From Candidatus Magasanikiibacteriota bacterium (lineage in GTDB: Bacteria > Patescibacteriota > Patescibacteriia > Magasanikbacterales > 2-02-FULL-50-9b): DNA of 35,070 bases. A model generated the notes under the pieces. That model had not been told where the DNA came from, did not search any database, and worked only from the letters and a program-made list of their open reading frames with translations. Within the stretch, counting starts at the first letter, position 1. Every line of letters begins with the position of its first letter. Below are positions 28,482-35,070 of this stretch, piece by piece. The DNA is taken from the NCBI GenBank assembly GCA_023246755.1, contig JAHFHU010000005.1, positions 1-35,070 of the forward strand, read 5' to 3'. The position numbers were made by a program, and so were the translations under genes.

Positions 28482-29981
28482 TTATCTGCTTCGCGTTGGT
28501 AAAGCCGATTTAATCCAATCTGCGATTGATCGTTTTGAAAATTGTTTGATACACGATTTTGCGTGATTTGTTTTTACAAATTTAATCCAGTCGGCAGAGG
28601 GTCCTTTTTTTGATTTATCAACGACGATTTCAATCACATCGCCCGATTTAAGCGGTTGATCCAAGCTGACGATGCGATCGTTGACTCGTGCACCCGCACA
28701 CTGATTGCCGATGTGCGTGTGAACAGCGAACGCAAAATCGACCGGTGTTGCATTTTCCGGTAGATCGATCACGTCGCCTTTCGGCGTAAAAACAAAAATT
28801 CGATTTTGAAAAATATCGATTTTAAGATTTTCTAAATCTTTGAGTCGTTGCATGGCGTCTCCAACAGCCGCGAGTTCGCGCACCCACTTAAGTTGACGTG
28901 ATTGATTTTTTGTTGCGTCATGTTCGTCGTATGACCAGTGTGCCGCGATACCATATTCTGCGTTAAGATGTTGTTGATGATCACGAATTTGAAATTCAAC
29001 AATCTGCCCTTGTTCGCAAAAAACGCTCGTATGCAAGGATTGATAGCCATTCGGCTTCGGTTGCGCGATGTAGTCTTTGATGCGGCCGGGAAGGGGACGC
29101 CATAATTTGTGGATGATGCCGAGCGCCGCGTAACAATCGGTCATGTCATCGACAATGACGCGCAACGCAATGAGATCATTAATTTTCTCAATATTTTTAT
29201 CGTGCTTGAGTAATTTTAAATATAAACTGTATAGACGTTTGAGGCGACCATGAACGGATTGATATTTAATGCCGGCCGCAGTCAATTCTTTTTCAAGTGT
29301 TGCTCTGACTTCGTTGATGTATGCTTCCTTTTTTTCATAACGTTCTTCGACGAGCCCGCGTGTCCATGCGTATTCTTTTGGAAAAATATATTTGAACGAT
29401 AAATCCTCGAGCTGACCTTTCATCTCGCCCATGCCGAGTCGATTCGCGATTGGTGCATAAATTTCGAGCGTTTCGAGCGCAATGCGATATTGTTTTTTAG
29501 GCGCCAAGTGGTCGAGTGTGTGCAGGTTGTGGAGACGGTCCGCAAATTTGATAATCACTACGCGAATGTCCTCGGCCATCGCAACAAACATTTTGCGGAG
29601 ATTTTCGATGTAACGTTCGATGCCGCGATATTTAATTTTTCCAAGTTTGGTTACACCCGCAATTAAATTTGCAATTTCTTTTCCAAAATTTTTTTCAACA
29701 TCTTCGATAGTTATGGCTGTGTCTTCCGGAACATCATGTAATAATCCTGCGATAATTATCGTCGGATCCATGTTCATCTGCGCGAGCGTGATTGCGGTGC
29801 ACAACGGATGAATGATGTAGGGTTCACCCGATTTTCGCACCTGTCCGTTGTGTGCGTCTGCGGCAAATTCATATGCCAATTTTACCATGGTGAGGTCTGC
29901 CTGTGGGCGACGCTCACGAATAGTATCGAGTAGTAGGCCGAGTGTTGGATTTGATGGGGGCGGATCCTCAAAAGGGTACAT
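28482..29981 (-). CDS. RelA/SpoT-type (p)ppGpp synthetase/hydrolase, ends after TGS domain
   Basis: HD hydrolase AGLLHDVPEDT, FADRLHNLHTL, synthetase RVIVDDMTDCYAALGIIHKLWRPLPGRIKDYIAQPKPNGYQSLHT, TGS FVFTPKGDVIDLPENATPVDFAFAVHTHIGNQCAGARVN. Confidence 0.96.
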   Translation of the reverse strand: MYPFEDPPPSNPTLGLLLDTIRERRPQADLTMVKLAYEFAADAHNGQVRKSGEPYIIHPLCTAITLAQMNMDPTIIIAGLLHDVPEDTAITIEDVEKNFGKEIANLIAGVTKLGKIKYRGIERYIENLRKMFVAMAEDIRVVIIKFADRLHNLHTLDHLAPKKQYRIALETLEIYAPIANRLGMGEMKGQLEDLSFKYIFPKEYAWTRGLVEERYEKKEAYINEVRATLEKELTAAGIKYQSVHGRLKRLYSLYLKLLKHDKNIEKINDLIALRVIVDDMTDCYAALGIIHKLWRPLPGRIKDYIAQPKPNGYQSLHTSVFCEQGQIVEFQIRDHQQHLNAEYGIAAHWSYDEHDATKNQSRQLKWVRELAAVGDAMQRLKDLENLKIDIFQNRIFVFTPKGDVIDLPENATPVDFAFAVHTHIGNQCAGARVNDRIVSLDQPLKSGDVIEIVVDKSKKGPSADWIKFVKTNHAKSCIKQFSKRSIADWIKSALPTRSR

Positions 29982-29987
29982 ACGTAC

Positions 29988-30016
29988 ATATTACGGGGGT
30001 TCGCCTGCGACGTCAA
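29988..30016 (-). promoter_or_regulatory. Promoter of rel/spoT gene
   Basis: minus strand TTGACG (30016-30011) - 17 nt - TAATAT (29993-29988), 6 nt before ATG. Confidence 0.65.
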
Positions 30017-30019
30017 TCG

Positions 30020-32155
30020 TTATTCGGCAGATGGATTTTTTTCATCACCTTCGCTCTCAGTTGATTTGTCGATTTTTTTCTTGAAGCGCCCACCGCGACC
30101 CGTCGCAGCTTTTCCTTCATTCGTTTTGCACTCTTTGTTTGAGCATTTTGCGTCACCGCGGAGTGGTTGAACCATCATCGCCTCACAGGCAACGCATAAT
30201 TTTCCGGTCGGCTTATCCCAATATGCATTTTTGCAATCGGGGTAACGATTGCATGAATAAAAAGCCTTACCTTTTTTAGATTTACGTGGCACGATGTCGC
30301 CTTCACCACAGAGCGGACACTTTACATCGCTTGTTTCGTGAATTGGTTTTGCGTTTTTGCACGTTGGATATCCTGAACACGCCATGAATTTTCCAAAACG
30401 TCCGACTTTGATCACCATCGGCTTCGCACATTTATCGCACACTTCGTCGGTTGGTTCGTCAGGTGCTTTTTGCGCGACAACAGATTTTATTTTTTCTACT
30501 AAATTTTTTTTGAATGGATCGTAAAAAGCGTGCAGCACCGGCACCATTTCTTTTTCACCATCCGCAATTTCGTCCAACTGATTTTCTAAATCTGCGGTAA
30601 ATTCGTAATTGGTGATCTGCGGAAAATGTTCCACGAGCATGTCGTTCACAATGAACGCAATTTCAGTCGGCTTTAATCGACGTTCTTCGCGTTCAACATA
30701 GCCGCGATCAATTACCGTAGCGATCGTTGGCGCGTATGTAGATGGGCGGCCGATGCCATGCTCTTCCAAAATTTTGACAAGCGTTGCATCGTTGTAACGC
30801 GCCGGCGGTTCGGTGAAATGTTGCACGCTCAAAATTTCGCGCGCATCAACCGCGTCACCAACTTGTACTTCAGGGACGATTGTTTCTTTTTGTGCATCCG
30901 GATAGACCGCCATGAAACCTGCAAATTTAATCACTTGTCCATTTGCGCGAAATGTATATGTTTTTTTGTCGACAGCACTCGTTGCTTCGATATCAATACC
31001 GGTTTGGTTGAATTCGACACCTGCCATTTGCGACGCAAGCGCGCGACGCCAAATGAGATCGTACATCTTCATCATTTTTGGTTCCATGCCCGTCGACGCC
31101 AATAATTCTGGAATTTGACGGATATCGGTCGGACGAATTGCTTCGTGCGCTTCTTGCGCTCCCTTTGATTTATTTGTGTAGGCGCGTGGTCCGGTTGTGT
31201 AATCGGCGCCAAATTTTTCGCGCGCGAACGCAACTGCATCTGTCTGAAAATCCGCGTTTAAATTCACGGAGTCCGTACGCATGTAGGTGATGTAACCCTG
31301 TTCGTATAATCGTTGCGCAAGCATCATCGTTACTTTTGCGGTCGCGCCGAGACGTCGGTTCGCTTCTTGTTGCAGCGTTGATGTGGTGAACGGAGGCGCG
31401 GGCTGACGCGTGGCAGATTTTTTTTCAACATCAGCAACCAAAAATTTTGCACCACTCAAATTTTTTTCAATCGCGTGCGCAGCGCTCGCGTCCGTGATCG
31501 AAAATTTTTCTAATTTTTCACCGGCAATTTGCGATAATTTTGCGTCAAACTCTTTTCCATCCGCGGCCATTTTTGCGTCGATGGTCCAGTATTCTTCTGG
31601 TTTGAATGCCAAAATTTCACGCTCGCGTTCAACAATTAAACGAACTGCAACACTTTGTACGCGTCCGGCTGATAAACCACCGCGAACTTTTTTCCACAAA
31701 AATGGCGAGAGTTCGTATCCAACAAGACGATCAACGATGCGGCGTGCTTGTTGCGCGTCGACCAGATGCAAATCTAACGTTCGTGGATTTTCAACCGCGT
31801 GTAAAATTGCCTTCTTCGTGATTTCATGAAAAGTGATGCGTTTGATTTTTTCCGGTTTTTCACCGAGCACTTCGGCCAAGTGCCACGAAATCGCTTCTCC
31901 TTCACGGTCTTCATCAGTCGCAAACAAGATTTCCGTCGCATCAGCTGCGAGCGCCTTCAGTTCTTTAACGCGTGCTTTTTTTTCACGCGGAACGAGGTAT
32001 GTTGGTGTAAAATCATTTTCCACATCGACACCGGTTTTGCTTTTTGGGAGGTCACGAATATGGCCGAATGATGATTCGACCACGTATCCTTTACCGAGGA
32101 ATTTGCTAATAGTTTTTGCTTTTGTGGGGGATTCCACGATAACGAGTCGCGACAT
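30020..32155 (-). CDS. topA: DNA topoisomerase I with C-terminal zinc ribbons
   Basis: MSRLVIVESPTKAKTISKFLGKGYVVESSFGHIRDLP, ATDEDREGEAISWHL, YITYMRTDS, GIGRPSTYAPTI, C4 zinc motifs. Confidence 0.98.
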   Translation of the reverse strand: MSRLVIVESPTKAKTISKFLGKGYVVESSFGHIRDLPKSKTGVDVENDFTPTYLVPREKKARVKELKALAADATEILFATDEDREGEAISWHLAEVLGEKPEKIKRITFHEITKKAILHAVENPRTLDLHLVDAQQARRIVDRLVGYELSPFLWKKVRGGLSAGRVQSVAVRLIVEREREILAFKPEEYWTIDAKMAADGKEFDAKLSQIAGEKLEKFSITDASAAHAIEKNLSGAKFLVADVEKKSATRQPAPPFTTSTLQQEANRRLGATAKVTMMLAQRLYEQGYITYMRTDSVNLNADFQTDAVAFAREKFGADYTTGPRAYTNKSKGAQEAHEAIRPTDIRQIPELLASTGMEPKMMKMYDLIWRRALASQMAGVEFNQTGIDIEATSAVDKKTYTFRANGQVIKFAGFMAVYPDAQKETIVPEVQVGDAVDAREILSVQHFTEPPARYNDATLVKILEEHGIGRPSTYAPTIATVIDRGYVEREERRLKPTEIAFIVNDMLVEHFPQITNYEFTADLENQLDEIADGEKEMVPVLHAFYDPFKKNLVEKIKSVVAQKAPDEPTDEVCDKCAKPMVIKVGRFGKFMACSGYPTCKNAKPIHETSDVKCPLCGEGDIVPRKSKKGKAFYSCNRYPDCKNAYWDKPTGKLCVACEAMMVQPLRGDAKCSNKECKTNEGKAATGRGGRFKKKIDKSTESEGDEKNPSAE

Positions 32156-32164
32156 ATGTATTTG

Positions 32165-32193
32165 AAAATATCAGTTTTAGGCCAAATTGTCAA
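32165..32193 (-). promoter_or_regulatory. topA promoter
   Basis: minus strand TTGACA (32193-32188) - 17 nt - TATTTT (32170-32165), 9 nt before ATG. Confidence 0.65.
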
Positions 32194-32195
32194 AC

Positions 32196-33236
32196 CTATG
32201 GCTGATTTTCTATCGCGTTTTGATAGTGACGCCAGACATTGTTCACATAATCGGGATTGCCAGTTTTCCATGCGCCTCCATTATAAAAACTCGCAAATCT
32301 CTCAAGTTTTGCCGGCGTAAATGGGAAAAAATCGGCAGGATCTATCGTCGATCGGTTGCTTTTTTGGACGATGTACGCTAAGAATAATTTTGTCGCGTTT
32401 GCAACATTATAGGTTTGCCCCTCGGTCATTCCGAGTTCGCGCCGAACTTTGAGTCCGATACCGCTCATCAAAATATGGAATATTGAGAATGAAAATTCAT
32501 GGTGTCCGTCATGGCCCTCCCATCGATGAAATTCGAATTGTCCGAGCGGTGCTCCGCCGGATTCTTGCTTCGCAATTACAAGAAGCGCGGCAACGAGCTG
32601 ATCTTTGTCCATGCCCGTTTTGTCTAAAATATGTTGAACAGTTGGTCCATACAGCGGTTCATTTAAAATCTCATCAATACCGATGATTGTTTGTTTGATA
32701 AAATCAGATTTTTCTATAATCCGTGTCGTGCGCTCGAGCGGAATCGGGATCCACTGCGCGAGATGAAGGTCATGTGCGGGGATGCTGAATGTTTGCAAAT
32801 GACCGGTTTGGTTTTTGAGGTACGAAAATTCTGAAAATTGCGCTAATTTTTCACGAATCGACGATATCGTATCTTCAGGACACACCTTGTAAAAAAAAAT
32901 TCCGGCATCTTCTAAAACAGTTACATCGTGTGCGAGATGAATTGTGCGGTCGTGTAACTCTTTGGGAGTGTACATGCCATTTTTATGGAATGCAAAAATT
33001 TCTGGATCAACAAGTTGGTCGGATGGTTTGGTCTCGAATCGAATACTTGGCGCTGGTTTAACCGCAGGTGCTATTATTTCTGGCCGATCGATTTTTGCTT
33101 GTGGTGTGCACGCATTCAACGCAACCGTGCTGAATAAAAATTTGTTCAATAACGATGATCGAATTTTTTCAAACGCAGTTCGTTCGTCGGGTTCATGTGG
33201 CCACGGAGCGGGCGGTGTAAAAAATTTTTCTGGCAT
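32196..33236 (-). CDS. Lytic-transglycosylase-like predicted lipoprotein
   Basis: LVAALLVIAKQESGG..., FYNGGAWKTGNPDYVNNVWRHYQNA; hydrophobic stretch with lipobox-like ALNAC. Confidence 0.65.
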   Translation of the reverse strand: MPEKFFTPPAPWPHEPDERTAFEKIRSSLLNKFLFSTVALNACTPQAKIDRPEIIAPAVKPAPSIRFETKPSDQLVDPEIFAFHKNGMYTPKELHDRTIHLAHDVTVLEDAGIFFYKVCPEDTISSIREKLAQFSEFSYLKNQTGHLQTFSIPAHDLHLAQWIPIPLERTTRIIEKSDFIKQTIIGIDEILNEPLYGPTVQHILDKTGMDKDQLVAALLVIAKQESGGAPLGQFEFHRWEGHDGHHEFSFSIFHILMSGIGLKVRRELGMTEGQTYNVANATKLFLAYIVQKSNRSTIDPADFFPFTPAKLERFASFYNGGAWKTGNPDYVNNVWRHYQNAIENQP

Positions 33237-33243
33237 GCCGATA

Positions 33244-33249
33244 ATTATA
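33244..33249 (-). promoter_or_regulatory. Extended -10 of transglycosylase-like gene
   Basis: minus strand TGCTATAAT, 7 nt before ATG. Confidence 0.5.
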
Positions 33250-33255
33250 GCAGAC

Positions 33256-34125
33256 TTACATAGATCGTGCAGATAAATTATTTGTACTCCGTGTGATAAT
33301 TCCGCGCAGTTCTAATTCTGAAACGATCATAATTGCTTCGCTTGGCGTCAAACCGGCAAGCGTGATGAGATCGCTCAGTGAACATGATGTTCGCGCGATG
33401 ATGTCATAGACATGACGTTCAGATCGTGAGAGTAATAGAGATTGTTGGGTGGGTGCGTGATCAATTCCAAAGACAGTTAAAATATGCGCAGAGCAGGTAA
33501 CGACATGTGCACCCTGATGCAATATTTCATTGGTGCCGGCGCATAATTTTGAAAAAATCGATCCGGGCACCGCAAACAATTCACGATTGTAGTCGAGCGT
33601 GAGGCGCGCGGTAATCATGGTTCCTGAGTCGCGCGCAGCTTCGGCAATCAATACGCCGAGTGACATGCCCGCGACGATGCGATTGCGCGCCGGAAAATAT
33701 TCGGGGCGGGCGCGTTCACCAATCGGATATTCTGAAACGATGCAACCACCAGAATCTAAAATGCGTCGTGCCAGCGCTATGTGCGAGCGCGGATAAATTG
33801 ATTCGTCATCAACGCCACAACCGAGCACCGCGATGGTTGGTCGGTTATTTTCGAGTGCAGCGCAATGAGCAGCCGCGTCAGCACCGAGGGCCATGCCGGA
33901 TACAATGGTGAGGTGTTCTGCAACAGGCGGCACGATCGTTTCAATTGCACGACGGCCATAATCGCTGACATCGCGCGATCCGACAACGGCAAACATTTTG
34001 GTTTGCAGAAGCGTTGAATTGCCCCGCACAAAAATTTTTGCGGGTGGATCGTTAATTTGTGCAAGTAGCGGAGGATACGCGTGCTCGCCTCGATGAATTA
34101 TGGTCCAGTCAGTCAGGTCATTCAT
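33256..34125 (-). CDS. dprA: DNA processing protein DprA/Smf
   Basis: FAVVGSRDVSDYGRRAIE, IVSGMALGADAAAHCAAL, AVLGCGVD, EYPIGERARPEYFPARNRIVAGMSLGVLIAEAARDSGTMITA; start MNDLTDW. Confidence 0.95.
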   Translation of the reverse strand: MNDLTDWTIIHRGEHAYPPLLAQINDPPAKIFVRGNSTLLQTKMFAVVGSRDVSDYGRRAIETIVPPVAEHLTIVSGMALGADAAAHCAALENNRPTIAVLGCGVDDESIYPRSHIALARRILDSGGCIVSEYPIGERARPEYFPARNRIVAGMSLGVLIAEAARDSGTMITARLTLDYNRELFAVPGSIFSKLCAGTNEILHQGAHVVTCSAHILTVFGIDHAPTQQSLLLSRSERHVYDIIARTSCSLSDLITLAGLTPSEAIMIVSELELRGIITRSTNNLSARSM

Positions 34126-34181
34126 ATATACACTGGGTTCCACATTTTGTTTTGCGTGTCAAGGGGTAGGTTATCCACCAT

Positions 34182-34210
34182 TTGTTCGCAGCTGTATTGT
34201 TGTGTACAAT
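34182..34210 (+). promoter_or_regulatory. murI promoter
   Basis: TTGTTC (34182-34187) - 17 nt - TACAAT (34205-34210). Confidence 0.6.
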
Positions 34211-34225
34211 TCTGCCTACATATAT

Positions 34226-34939
34226 ATGATTGGAATTTTTGATTCGGGTAGCGGCGGATTGTCAGTTTTGGCTGCGCTCCATGCGCGCGCGCCCGAGCTC
34301 GACGTCGTTTATTTTGGTGATCTCGCACATGTGCCGTATGGATCACGCGCGCAAGCCGACGTTCGGCTGCTGACGATCGCGGGTTTTAAAATTTTGCGCG
34401 ATGCCGGAGCAGACCACCTTGTCAGCGCATGTAACACCGTTTCGACCGCAGTGATTCGGCCGTACATGCGGGGAGACGGAATTATTGAGATGGTGGGTGC
34501 AGCGGTTAGTGCGGTTCAAAAATTCAGCACACCGCACGTTGCAGTTGCGGCGACGCCCGCAACAATTGAATCGGGGATGTATCAAAAAGAGTTTCAGCGT
34601 GCAAATATTCGTGCTACGATGATCGCGTGTCCGAATCTTGCGGCAGCGATTGAATACGAGGATGTGGCGGCGACACGAACTGCGGTTGATGCCGCGGTTG
34701 CTGCGATGCATGCGGCGGGTGCCGACGTTCTTTTGCTTGCGTGCACGCATTATGCACGTGTTCGCGAGATGTTTGCCTGTTCGACGATTGATCCTGCTGA
34801 TGCAGTTGCTCAACAAATTATTGCGAGTTGGGGGAGCGTCGGGAATGGTACAAAGAAATTTATCGCTTCAAAAGATTCGCCAATTTTTGCGACGCGCGTT
34901 CAAAAATTGTTCGGGCCGCGAGAAATTATTTTAAAATAA
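34226..34939 (+). CDS. murI: Glutamate racemase
   Basis: MIGIFDSGSGGLSVLAAL, YFGDLAHVPYG, SACNTVS and LACTHY catalytic-Cys motifs. Confidence 0.95.
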   Translation: MIGIFDSGSGGLSVLAALHARAPELDVVYFGDLAHVPYGSRAQADVRLLTIAGFKILRDAGADHLVSACNTVSTAVIRPYMRGDGIIEMVGAAVSAVQKFSTPHVAVAATPATIESGMYQKEFQRANIRATMIACPNLAAAIEYEDVAATRTAVDAAVAAMHAAGADVLLLACTHYARVREMFACSTIDPADAVAQQIIASWGSVGNGTKKFIASKDSPIFATRVQKLFGPREIILK

Positions 34940-35070
34940 TTTGTTGAACGAGTTCGCGCGCGGCCGCACATGATTTTTTCATCTCGATCAGCTCGTCGCT
35001 CGAAAATTTTTCCAGCACAAAATCGCGCCCATCAATTTGTTTCGGACCAATGCCGATGCGAACGCGGTGG
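34926..35070 (-). CDS. pth: Peptidyl-tRNA hydrolase, C-terminal part (continues beyond window)
   Basis: HRVRIGIGPKQIDGRDFVLEKFSSDELIEMKKSCAAARELVQQIILK*. Confidence 0.85.
   Translation of the reverse strand, partial: HRVRIGIGPKQIDGRDFVLEKFSSDELIEMKKSCAAARELVQQIILK

Noticed and set aside
30758-32165. Several plus-strand ORFs opposite topA
   Set aside because: Antisense to a conserved gene, with no start context or family motifs.
34157-34162. TTGACA on the minus strand upstream of dprA as its promoter
   Set aside because: No acceptable -10 at 16-18 nt (AACCCA at the expected position); left unassigned.
34171-34179. DnaA-box-like TTATCCACC between dprA and murI
   Set aside because: Single near-match; no cluster, AT-rich unwinding region or dnaA/dnaN nearby.

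Overview
Compact, almost gap-free bacterial chromosome segment using the standard code. It looks like a Patescibacteria/CPR genome (inference from gene content; no 16S in the window). Left half: end of fusA, an inserted FkbM methyltransferase, tuf, then the S10/spc ribosomal cluster (rpsJ to rplO without rpmD), secY, adk, map. Middle: ruvX, recO, a 28-aa acidic ORF, a DedA-like gene, asnS, two lipoproteins, an AspRS without the GAD insertion, scpA/scpB, a D-Ala-D-Ala carboxypeptidase, and an AT-richer pair (DUF2339-like and TSP3-repeat surface protein). Right half: two minus-strand tRNAs flanked by two unexplained structured inverted-repeat elements, parA/parB, rel/spoT, topA, a lytic-transglycosylase-like lipoprotein, dprA, murI and the end of pth. 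Strongest second-look items: (1) near-universal U at -1 of AUG with hardly any Shine-Dalgarno motifs, plus many promoters whose -10 box lies only 6-10 nt from the ATG (predicted leaderless mRNAs); (2) a 143-bp three-way-junction element with a perfect 17-bp terminal inverted repeat upstream of parA; (3) a second such element built from copies of a tRNA 3' end; (4) a structured, terminator-like leader inside the S10 operon upstream of rplC. No CRISPR array, transposase or obvious defence system was seen.
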